A stretch of DNA of 64,000 nt from Thiohalocapsa sp963698775 (GTDB lineage Bacteria; Pseudomonadota; Gammaproteobacteria; Chromatiales; Chromatiaceae), in contig CAVOSE010000039.1 in the NCBI GenBank assembly GCA_963698775.1, positions 19,285 to 83,284 of the forward strand, written 5' to 3'. Shown here piece after piece: positions 43,201 through 50,050 of the stretch (its first letter is position 1; each line of letters opens with the position of its first letter). The notes below the pieces were generated by a model. It saw only the letters and a list, made by a program, of their open reading frames with translations, was not told the DNA's origin and did no database searches. The position numbers were made by a program, and so were the translations under genes.

Positions 43201-44444
43201 ATTTCGAGCGCCGACTCGTTGATATCAGTGGCGAACAATTGCAAGGCCACGCGCCGGTGCCGGTGCGTAAATGCCTCGATAAGCGAGATCGCAATGCTGT
43301 AGGCCTCTTCACCGCTGGCGCAACCCGGCACCCAGACGCGCACCGGTCGATCTACGTCGGCGCGTTCGACCAGGTCTTCGAGTACGCGCTGTTCGAGGGC
43401 TTCGAAGGCATTCGGGTCGCGGAAGAAGCTGGTGACGCCGATCAGCATGTCGTGAAAAAGCCGGCCGACTTCTTCTGCATCGTTGCGCAGTTTGAGGACG
43501 TATTCCGGTAGCGTTGGTACTTGGCAAAGCCCCATGCGGCGTCGCACCCGGCGCAGCATCATGTTCTTGCGATAGCCACGAAAATCGAACTTGGTGTGTG
43601 CCCTCAGGATGGCCAGGACGGTGATCAGCAGGTCCAGATCCGTCTCATCGATGGGGTGCGGCAGCCAGGATCCGGCCGAGCGTTGGGTCGCCACGTAGTC
43701 CATCAGTACCCGGGCCATGTCCCGTGGTGCCAGTACTCGGTCGGCGACGCCCGCGTCGATCGCAGCTTGCGGCATTTGCGGGAAGCGGGCCGAGTCGGGC
43801 GTCTGCGCCAAGGTCAGCCCGCCGCGGTCCTTAATCTCGCGCAATCCGGCGGTGCCGTGGTTGCTGGTGCCGGAGAGCACGATGCCGATGGCCCGGTGTT
43901 GCATGTCCAGGGCAAGCGAGCGCAGAAAGGTGTCGATGGCGGTTTGCCGACCCGTGGCGGATGCCAGGGCATTGGGCGGTGTGGTCAAATGGAGCGCGCC
44001 GCCGTCAATGGTCATGAACTTGCCGGGCGGGATCAGGTAAACCCGGTTCGGCGTTGCTAGGACGCCGTCATGGGCGTCGTCCACCGGCATCGTCGTGTGT
44101 GTCGCGAGCAATTGTGACATCAAGCTGCGGTGTTCCGGGTCCAGGTGCGGAACCAGCACGAATGCCAGCCCCGGCTTATCGGGCATCGCATCCAGCAGCA
44201 TCGTGAATGCCTCCAAGCCGCCGGCCGAGGCGCCGACGCCGACCACGCCAAAGTCGTGCGAGTTGGCGTGGGCGGTGTCGTCGATCATGCCGACGACTAC
44301 ATCCGGAGTCGGTGTCGCTGGAGGCGTGGTTGGGCCGAGTGCTGGCGGTTGGCTGTTCGCGTCTTCGGTGTCAGCGTTGCCGCCGTCTCTGCCGCCGTCT
44401 CTGCCGCGGTGTTGCTGGTGGTCGTTGTCGTTGCTGCTGATCAC
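40224..44444 (-). CDS. CheB-CheR-PAS hybrid sensor histidine kinase
   Basis: A very large signalling protein, about 1400 residues. Order: CheB methylesterase (VVGVGASAGGLEAFTMLL with catalytic Ser; NHGTAGLREIKDRGGL), CheR N-terminal and SAM-binding domain (WVPGCASGEEAYSIAISLIE, ISCRNLLIYLEPEIQ), a long coiled coil (EELQSSIEELESANEELKAS-type heptads), several PAS domains (STDIATVFLDTGMRIQRFTP and two or more later), a HisKA_3 dimer/phosphoacceptor domain (EIHDGLGQQLTAITLLAKTL) and a HATPase with GPGGLGLHIMGYRAGIL. The ATPase type matches NarL-family partners, and such a regulator is divergent at 44949. Start uncertain: GTG 44444 or ATG 44288; the segment between is a low-complexity tail. Confidence 0.87.
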   Translation of the reverse strand: MISSNDNDHQQHRGRDGGRDGGNADTEDANSQPPALGPTTPPATPTPDVVVGMIDDTAHANSHDFGVVGVGASAGGLEAFTMLLDAMPDKPGLAFVLVPHLDPEHRSLMSQLLATHTTMPVDDAHDGVLATPNRVYLIPPGKFMTIDGGALHLTTPPNALASATGRQTAIDTFLRSLALDMQHRAIGIVLSGTSNHGTAGLREIKDRGGLTLAQTPDSARFPQMPQAAIDAGVADRVLAPRDMARVLMDYVATQRSAGSWLPHPIDETDLDLLITVLAILRAHTKFDFRGYRKNMMLRRVRRRMGLCQVPTLPEYVLKLRNDAEEVGRLFHDMLIGVTSFFRDPNAFEALEQRVLEDLVERADVDRPVRVWVPGCASGEEAYSIAISLIEAFTHRHRRVALQLFATDINESALEIARQGIYPLNIAADVSPERLKQFFTQEDADHYRVKKEVRETVVFAPQNLVCDAPFSRMDLISCRNLLIYLEPEIQRQVIALFHFALHPGGYLLLGPSESIGTQAELFDTLSKKWRLFRRTTARRSSALTFPTAQLPGRDRSMRYELDYAAGTSQDAGLVAERLLLEEYAPAAVLVSPRFEILYFFGPAADYLELPAGRPTLYLMDLLRDGLRTRVRAACHRAVRDRATVDLNDARVERNGRFSPVHVRVRPLTSPKHMDGMLLISFSSVDSPASDGDASDAAAEPSTPEDFALTQQLERELKTTREELQSSIEELESANEELKASNEEAMSANEELQSANEELETSKEELQSLNEELTTVNNQLEEKVQELERSNNDTSNLLASTDIATVFLDTGMRIQRFTPQTAKLLNLRSGDTGRPLADLSPNFHDDNLLSDAGLVLERLMPLEKEITANDGAHYLRRIQPYRTHDNRIEGVVVTFVDVTLRSQAEAAVRASEERYRVLFERSPMCLMEQDWSGVRHYIEALAAGADAYAGAGAATNARLAAWVRAHPQQAEGCRERIRISAINRATLDLLGAENAEQVRASGKRFFPLEPTPTLQSLLEQLLQGRSGVQEFEIRTFDSRCIPVLLHAAPGFGCEQSLERVLIAVIDISQRKQIEQLLAEREQRLSAILNTVVDGIVGVDRSGTVGEFNAAAERLFDCPAHKAIGQPLTRLLQPGPPRGDTRDLMQQLMQDASKPPRARLCEGVRTDGTLFPAEMVGAEVDHIGLYVLLVRDISQRRELERQIIETSTREQERIGQEIHDGLGQQLTAITLLAKTLAAKLDKAQRPEAAQARQLAQQTEQTLRDSKGITQGLAPVGVAPEQLVDALTALADEVQRSTGVHCALIGAHRIPVTDSVMTAHLYRIAQEAVSNAARHGKPTRIDIRLEQRAHTIRLTVRDDGAWQDAPKDGPGGLGLHIMGYRAGILGGKLSVSPQPKGGTLMLCEIPLQPD

Positions 44445-44948
44445 GATGATGGCGGTCGGAAAGGGTTGACTGGAATCCTTTGGACATCGAACCCGTGCAA
44501 CGACCGCGACCCGCTGACGCCGTTGCCCGGCCAAACCACTATACCACTGGCGTTTTCTTGGGTTGATGGATCGCAGCCGAGGTGCGTTGGTTGCGCCAAT
44601 TGGGCTTGAACACGTTCGGTCGTACCGCCGCCGGCGGTCGTTGCAGTCGATGGTGCCTCCGATCCGATGTCGGTGCACACGCCAGGGCGATGATAACCCG
44701 GCGTATGGGCGGGTTTTTTATCATCTTGGACGATAGCGGATAAGGGAATCCCCGATGGCTAGCTAGGCGAAAAGCGGTCAGACTCTACCTATCGGGTCGC
44801 ACACGAAGATCGCTTGTCGATTCGACGATCGGCGTTGCGAGTTGGACATCGTCAATCGGCTGCGCGTCTCCTGTCGGTGCGAATTGGTGCGCACTGAAGG
44901 CGCCGGCTGTGCGCATAAGTCCGCACCCACACCCCCAGGGGATTCACC
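44445..44948. other. Divergent intergenic region, kinase / response regulator
   Basis: 504 bases between the kinase start chosen here and the response regulator. It contains a plus-oriented terminator-like hairpin at 44695-44719. No small gene is supported. Confidence 0.5.
44695..44719 (+). terminator. Rho-independent terminator-like hairpin upstream of the response regulator
   Basis: AACCCG and CGGGTT pair around a nine-base loop (44695-44715) and are followed by a T run. It lies 230 bases upstream of the regulator ATG in the same direction, where no upstream plus-strand gene needs ending, so it could be a leader attenuator or the end of an unseen short RNA. Confidence 0.5.
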
Positions 44949-45626
44949 ATGCAAGACAAGCTGAGTACTGTTCTGATTGTTGACGACCACCCACTTGTAC
45001 GCGAGGGTCTCAAGGGCCTGATCGCGGAGGAGTCGGACCTCAGCGTTTGTGCCGAGACCGGCAGCATGCGCGAGGCGCAGGCATTGGTGCGCGAGCATCA
45101 GCCAGATGTGGTGATCGTTGACCTGTCATTGGAGGACGGGAATGGCTTAGACCTGATTCGGCGCCTCAAGAGCCACTATCCGCGACTCAAGATGCTGGTC
45201 TGCTCCATGCGCGACGAGTTGTTGTTCGCGGAGCGTGCCATCAACACCGGAGCGCATGGCTACCTCAACAAGCACGAGGCTGCCGGAGAGGTGGTTGCCG
45301 CGGTGCGGAGGGTGCTTAGCGGAAAGATTTATCTGAGCCCAGACATGGTCGATCGCGTCGTATCCGGCTTTGCCCGCAACGAGGGCACGTCCCACAACCC
45401 CATCGACGATCTCAGCAATCGGGAGCTCGAGGTGTTTTGGTTGATCGGGCAGGGGCATTCCACCGGCGAGATCGCGCAACAACTCAATCTTGGCGTGAAG
45501 ACCGTCGAAACCCATCGCGAGAAGATCAAGCGCAAGCTTGGCCTCACCTCCGCAGGTCAATTGATGCGCCGTGCGGTGCAGTGGGAACTCGAGCAAGACC
45601 GGGCCCAGATTTCCGGCCGTAGGTAA
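44949..45626 (+). CDS. NarL/FixJ-family response regulator
   Basis: A 225-residue regulator. Receiver: LIVDDHPLVREGLKGLI with the acidic pocket, Asp58 in VVIVDLSLEDGNGLDLI as the phosphorylation site, and the conserved Lys in GYLNKHEAAGEVVAAV. C-terminal LuxR-type helix-turn-helix: LSNRELEVFWLIGQGHSTGE, IAQQLNLGVKTVETHREKIK. AGGGGA lies about nine bases before the ATG. Divergent from the CheB-CheR-PAS kinase, whose HisKA_3-type domain fits as its phosphodonor; target genes unknown. Confidence 0.9.
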   Translation: MQDKLSTVLIVDDHPLVREGLKGLIAEESDLSVCAETGSMREAQALVREHQPDVVIVDLSLEDGNGLDLIRRLKSHYPRLKMLVCSMRDELLFAERAINTGAHGYLNKHEAAGEVVAAVRRVLSGKIYLSPDMVDRVVSGFARNEGTSHNPIDDLSNRELEVFWLIGQGHSTGEIAQQLNLGVKTVETHREKIKRKLGLTSAGQLMRRAVQWELEQDRAQISGRR

Positions 45627-45638
45627 TGAACCGAACCG

Positions 45639-46082
45639 CTATTCGCCAGCGGCCAGTGCCGCCTGTCGGCGCATCTTGTTGACGATGGCATAGACACCGA
45701 CGTGGCGGTTAGGGCTCAGGTGCTCTTCGAGTTTCAGTCCTTCGAAGAGGGCGTCGACGTCGGTGTCTTCGATTTGCCTCCGCGTCTTTCCGGAGAACAG
45801 GCCCACCAGCAGCGCCACGACGCCCTTGATAATGGCGGTGTCGCAATCGCCCTGAAATCGCAGGCCGCCGCTGGCTTCACCGTTCACCGGCCGGGCGACG
45901 ACGTGCACGGTGCTCATGCACTCCATGACGCGATTGGCGTCGGTCTTGTCGGCCGGGTCCATCGGCGCTAGTCGCTCGCCGAGCTCGACCAGGTACTCGT
46001 AGCGCTGGTCCCAGTCTCCGAGCATCTCGAAGGTGTCGATGATGTCGCGGATCTCTTCGCTTTGGCTGTCGTCGCTAGTCAT
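45639..46082 (-). CDS. sufE: SufE-family sulfur acceptor
   Basis: Cysteine-desulfurase partner, 147 residues. IRDIIDTFEMLGDWDQRYEY, then LVELGERLAPMDPADKTDAN and the loop VMECMSTVHVVARP, where the Cys accepts persulfide. FQGDCDTAIIKGVVALLVGL and GLKLEEHLSPNRHVGVYAIV complete the fold. It directly follows an A-type carrier gene on the same strand; no sufBCDS genes are in the window, so it may serve another desulfurase. Confidence 0.88.
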   Translation of the reverse strand: MTSDDSQSEEIRDIIDTFEMLGDWDQRYEYLVELGERLAPMDPADKTDANRVMECMSTVHVVARPVNGEASGGLRFQGDCDTAIIKGVVALLVGLFSGKTRRQIEDTDVDALFEGLKLEEHLSPNRHVGVYAIVNKMRRQAALAAGE

Positions 46083-46086
46083 GATG

Positions 46087-46413
46087 TCAGACGCTGAAGG
46101 ACTCGCCGCAGCCGCACTGATCCTTGATGTTGGGGTTGCGGAACTCGAAGCCCTCGTTCAGCAGGCTGGACTTGACGAAGTCGACCTCCATGCCGTCGAT
46201 CTGGTCGAGGCTGTCTTGGTCAACGACGACCTTGACGCCGTGGCTTTCGAAGATCTGGTCCTGGTCGCCGACGTCGTCAGCATAGTCGACGACATAGGCA
46301 AAGCCCGTGCACCCGCTCTTTTTGGTGCCGACGCGCAGCCCGAGCCCGTGCCCGCGCTTGGCGAGCATGCCTGAAACGTGGCTTGCGGCGGAGTCTGTCA
46401 AGGTAACGGCCAT
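46087..46413 (-). CDS. A-type iron-sulfur cluster carrier (IscA/SufA/ErpA family)
   Basis: A 108-residue carrier with the three ligating cysteines: Cys in KKSGCTGFAYVVDYA and the C-terminal pair in DQCGCGESFSV. Starts MAVTLTDSAASHVSGMLAKR. It delivers Fe-S clusters to target proteins. Stop lies four bases before the sufE ATG, so the two are coupled. I cannot choose between SufA, IscA and ErpA from the sequence alone. Confidence 0.9.
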   Translation of the reverse strand: MAVTLTDSAASHVSGMLAKRGHGLGLRVGTKKSGCTGFAYVVDYADDVGDQDQIFESHGVKVVVDQDSLDQIDGMEVDFVKSSLLNEGFEFRNPNIKDQCGCGESFSV

Positions 46414-46560
46414 ACTGCTGCTCCTGTGTGAGAGTGCTGATTTTCGCTCTGATAATGTTACGCAATAGCCCTTTCGCGGCCGGATTTCAAGGCCCGCTCC
46501 TATTCAGGACGCGGTGCCGCGCCGCTCGATGAAACCTTTGATGCGTGGTTCAAGGCGCCG

Positions 46561-47214
46561 TCAATGCCGCTGCTCGTTGCCGATGCCGCCGCCGAGCGTC
46601 GACATGTCCATGAGGCCGCGCATCAGCGTCGCGCGTTCGCGCAGGTCGATGGCCTCGATCAGGGCCTGTTTGTCGTCGGCGCCTAAGGGTAGGTGCGCGC
46701 AGAGTAGGTTGACCAGATCACCGTCGGCCATCTTACCGATGTCGTCCCAGGGCACCTCCACGGACCGCCGGGTGCAGAAGGCTCGCAGTGAGCCCATGAA
46801 CTGGTCGCGGTCTGTGATGTCCTGCTCGTCACCGTCATAGTCGGCGGCGAAACGGTCCCAGACGGGCTGAACACGGCGGTAGCCGTCGCGCTCGGGGAGC
46901 TCCCGCGCGATCTCGAATCGGCACAGTCCGGTCAGAACCATGACGATACGGCCATCGCTGGTCTCGCTATAGGATGTGATGCGCCCGGCGCAGCCGATGC
47001 GATGCAGTACTGGCGCGTCGTCGTCGCTGTTTTGTGGCTGCACCATGCCGATCAGGTGATCGGCCGCGAGCGCGGCCTGCACCATACTCAGGAAGCGGGG
47101 TTCGAAGATGTTCAGAGGTAACTGGACCCCAGGCATGACGACGGCACCGCTGAGGGGAAAGATCGGAAGATCCGACGGCAGGTCGGCGAAATTCGGTAAA
47201 AAGGGGTTTCTCAC
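46561..47214 (-). CDS. Lon N-terminal (substrate-binding) domain protein
   Basis: A 217-residue stand-alone Lon substrate-binding (LonN) domain. LPIFPLSGAVVMPGVQLPLN and IFEPRFLSMVQAALAADHLI are the family opening; IGCAGRITSYSETSDGRIVM and VLTGLCRFEIARELPERDGY complete the fold. No AAA+ or protease domain follows. GTG 47214 is chosen because GAGGA lies ten bases upstream, giving VRNPFLPNFADLPSDL as the start; the longer frame has an unrelated N-terminus. Function of stand-alone LonN proteins is unclear. Confidence 0.85.
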   Translation of the reverse strand: MRNPFLPNFADLPSDLPIFPLSGAVVMPGVQLPLNIFEPRFLSMVQAALAADHLIGMVQPQNSDDDAPVLHRIGCAGRITSYSETSDGRIVMVLTGLCRFEIARELPERDGYRRVQPVWDRFAADYDGDEQDITDRDQFMGSLRAFCTRRSVEVPWDDIGKMADGDLVNLLCAHLPLGADDKQALIEAIDLRERATLMRGLMDMSTLGGGIGNEQRH

Positions 47215-47514
47215 AATCCGTAATTCCTCGGGGTCTAAACGCTGGCGCGGATATAGGGATGAGGCCAGAATATCGTCGGCGCTTGGGGGCGTGCAGCTCG
47301 GCGTCGATCGCTGATGCCGAGCTGCACGTGCCGGCCAGCACCAGGGCGCCGATCGCGACCTGCCGCCCCGCTGCTGAACAAGCTGGCCGACACCAAGCAT
47401 CGGGACATCAGGTCGACGTCGTCAGTCGAATAGGTGGGGACGAATCGCGTTTCCTGCCAGCGATAGATGGGTCAGATGTGCGCTTCTCAGGGTTAGCAGG
47501 TCGGGACGGAATAC
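47215..47514. other. Intergenic region with a 12-bp hairpin
   Basis: 300 bases between the kinase stop and the LonN start, both minus strand. It holds a perfect inverted repeat, GTGCAGCTCGGC at 47291-47302 and GCCGAGCTGCAC at 47316-47327, loop 13 bases. There is no T-tract on either side; it may still end or attenuate the kinase transcript. Confidence 0.55.
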
Positions 47515-49329
47515 TCAGCTGGTCGACCCTACCTGGACGCGGAGGTCGATGGCCAGCTGCTGCAGCCGATGCTGCGCGAGGGCGAAGTCGAAGCCGTCGA
47601 TGGCGCGTTGTAACTCCTCGATCTGCTCCTGCTTGGCCAGTCCCCGCAGCAACGGCCTGAGGGCCTCGAACCGGTTGATGGCCGAGGCATCGAAGTCCGC
47701 GAGGAGCTCCGAGAGTTGTTGCAGCGAGCTTGCGATGATGTGGTCGACCGCGGGCGCCGCGTCGCACGGCTCCCGCTGCACCGGCGCGGCGCTGTCGGCG
47801 TTGGCGAGGATTTGTTCGATCTCTAGCAGCAAGCCGTTGAGTAGGGCGCGTACCTGGGCCAACTCGGCGTCTGGATCATCGTTTTCTCGACGCTTGATTG
47901 CCAGTCGTGCGGCGGCTCGCTCAAGTTCGATGGCCCCGAGACGGGCCGCCGCGTGCTCTAGGGCATGCGCCAGTTGCGAGCCGCCGAACCGGTCTTCGCT
48001 GTCGAACAGCTTGGCATAGCGATCTGCGAACTGCGCGTGCTCAACGCGAAAACGCAACAGCAGCCGGCGTAGCGAGTGGCCATCGCCCTTTAGGCGCAGC
48101 CGGATTGCGTCGAGATCCATCTGTGGGTGCCGTTGATCGCGGTCGAGGCGGTCTTCCGGCACGATAGTTTCGAGGGGTGCGTTGACCCTACCCAAGGTTC
48201 TACTCAACGCGTTGCTGGATGGGTCTCGCGGCTGCTCGCCGCTGGCCAGCGCGAGCGGCAGCGTGAAGCCGCGGCTGTGGGCGTAGCGCTTCCCTGGCTC
48301 CGTCTGCAGGCGTCCGCCCAGCGCCGCCACCAGCCGAGGACTGATACCGAGGCTGAGATCGGTGCTAGCGCCGTTGCCCTTGACGACATCATTCGACGTG
48401 TCGACCTTGGATGTTGCCGGTTCGGACTCGAATGGTTGCTGGCCGCGGATTCTACGGCTGATGCTGCCGATCTCGAATGCGACATGCGCACGCCCGGAAT
48501 CGATGTCGAGCAGGCGTGCGCTGATGACGATTTCCCCTGCATCGGCGGCCTTTGCGACGTTGTCCGCCAGCGTGGTCAGCAGTTGGCTGAGGCGCCGCGC
48601 GTCGCCGACCAATCTGTCTGGGATGGTTGGATCGCGCTCGATGCGCACCGTCAGCGGCGTGTCGCTCGCGGCTTGCGCGGCGGTCTCCGCAACGCGTTGG
48701 ATAACATCCGAAAGGTCGAAAGCGGCATGTGCGATCTGCAGATCACCGGCCTCTAGCCTCACGTAGTCCAGAATGCCATCGATCTGCCGCAGCAGGCTGT
48801 GGGCCGAGCGGTCGGCCCGCTCCACGTAATCGCGCTGTCGCGGCGACAGCGAGGTCTGCATGGACAGTTGTGTCATGCCGATGACCGCGTTGAGCGGCGT
48901 GCGCAGCTCGTGGCCGACGGATTGTAGGAAGGCGCGTTTGGCGTCGTCCGCGCGCGCCGCCGCAGTGCGGGCCGCGGCGAGCTGCGTCTCCAGTTCCGCG
49001 ATGCGCGCGGCATCCGCGTCCATGCGGCTTCGAACGGCGTCGGCCGACTGTTTCCAACGCTGCTGAACGCCCAAGACGCCCGTCGGCCGGGGAGGGGGCG
49101 CTAAGTCTTGAATCAGATCCGCCACCGAAGCCAACGGCCGGCTCAACCACCAATACGCAAGCGCGGCATAGGCAAACAGGGCGCCAGATGCCGCGATGCT
49201 GCCTGGCACCGACTGCCACACCCCGGCCCAGGCACAAGCCAAGGCGCCGAGCAGAATCGGCACGCCGATCCATAGTGATGCAAGCCAATGTGTCATTGCC
49301 TGGCGGCTAATCTCGCATACGTCATTCAT
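47515..49329 (-). CDS. Membrane histidine kinase with HPt domain and degenerate ATPase
   Basis: A 604-residue protein with two N-terminal membrane helices (WIGVPILLGALACAWAGVW, GSIAASGALFAYAALAYWWL). A coiled helix leads to a HisKA domain with His140 in QSVGHELRTPLNAVIGM. The following HATPase region has a recognisable N-box (TTLADNVAKAADAG) but I find no DxGxG or GTGLGL-type lid, so ATP binding is doubtful. The C-terminus has an HPt-like segment (QLAHALEHAAARLGAIELER) with the expected His. No receiver domain is present. It resembles BarA/TorS-type kinases that have lost parts; it may act as a phosphotransfer scaffold. Confidence 0.75.
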   Translation of the reverse strand: MNDVCEISRQAMTHWLASLWIGVPILLGALACAWAGVWQSVPGSIAASGALFAYAALAYWWLSRPLASVADLIQDLAPPPRPTGVLGVQQRWKQSADAVRSRMDADAARIAELETQLAAARTAAARADDAKRAFLQSVGHELRTPLNAVIGMTQLSMQTSLSPRQRDYVERADRSAHSLLRQIDGILDYVRLEAGDLQIAHAAFDLSDVIQRVAETAAQAASDTPLTVRIERDPTIPDRLVGDARRLSQLLTTLADNVAKAADAGEIVISARLLDIDSGRAHVAFEIGSISRRIRGQQPFESEPATSKVDTSNDVVKGNGASTDLSLGISPRLVAALGGRLQTEPGKRYAHSRGFTLPLALASGEQPRDPSSNALSRTLGRVNAPLETIVPEDRLDRDQRHPQMDLDAIRLRLKGDGHSLRRLLLRFRVEHAQFADRYAKLFDSEDRFGGSQLAHALEHAAARLGAIELERAAARLAIKRRENDDPDAELAQVRALLNGLLLEIEQILANADSAAPVQREPCDAAPAVDHIIASSLQQLSELLADFDASAINRFEALRPLLRGLAKQEQIEELQRAIDGFDFALAQHRLQQLAIDLRVQVGSTS

Positions 49330-49651
49330 CGAAGCGTCGACTCGGAGGCCCTAACGTCGACCGCGGCGACTCCGCGCCCTCGTGCCTCGTCGCAAGGGCC
49401 TCGTCTCTTGAGACTAGCCTATCATCAGGCCGGTCGACCGTGACCTAGTCGCCATTGGGCGACGCGGGGATCGGTGGCACAGGTCGCTGTGTCGACAGCC
49501 GTTCCCGGCGGCGCCGGTCTCCGTCGTGCTGCCAACGAGCCCCGTGCCGTCCTGACATCGGTTAGACGCGCGGCGTCTGAAGCCACGGACGGCAACAAAA
49601 ACCGTGCGAGGGGTCGACAACCCCATCCCTCGCGCCTAAACTATAAGGCTT
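49330..49651. other. Intergenic region upstream of the tRNAs
   Basis: 322 bases between divergent units. No gene is supported. CGCGCCTAAACTATAAGG just before tRNA-Cys could supply the -10 of a tRNA promoter. Confidence 0.45.
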
Positions 49652-49725
49652 GGCTGAGTGGCAGAGTGGTTATGCAGCGGCCTGCAAAGCCGTGGACGCC
49701 GGTTCGATTCCGACCTCAGCCTCCA
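49652..49725 (+). tRNA. tRNA-Cys (GCA)
   Basis: Cloverleaf by eye: acceptor GGCTGAG pairs with CTCAGCC, D-arm GCA/TGC, anticodon stem GCGGC/GCCGT around loop CTGCAAA with anticodon GCA at 49684-49686, T-loop TTCGATT, discriminator T and encoded CCA. The T-stem has one C-A mismatch (49699/49713), which is unusual. Confidence 0.92.
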
Positions 49726-49868
49726 GTTTTTCGTCGAGTCTCCTTGATCCTGTTGGTGCATTCGGCGACAACGCTCGTACTTCTCTTCTGCGCACTTCAC
49801 TGGATCGGGTACCCGCTAGTCGCCAAGCCCCATCCCAGTCGCACGCCCCTCTCCATGCCCAGCCGCCC

Positions 49869-49953
49869 GCCCGGGTGGTGAAATTGGTAGACACAAGGGA
49901 CTTAAAATCCCTCGGCTTCGGCCATGCCGGTTCGATTCCGGCCCCGGGCACCA
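49869..49953 (+). tRNA. tRNA-Leu (TAA)
   Basis: Acceptor GCCCGGG pairs with CCCGGGC, anticodon loop CTTAAAA with anticodon TAA at 49903-49905, a long variable arm (CGGCTTCGGCCATG), T-loop TTCGATT, discriminator A and encoded CCA. The class II variable arm and anticodon make it tRNA-Leu(UAA). Confidence 0.95.
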
Positions 49954-50050
49954 TCTGCATTCAGCCTGTTGCGAACTTTGTTTGTACATCCGTTCCGCGC
50001 TGGTACCTGGCCGGTTTCGCTTGCGAAACTCCTTTTGGCGCGCTGCTTGG

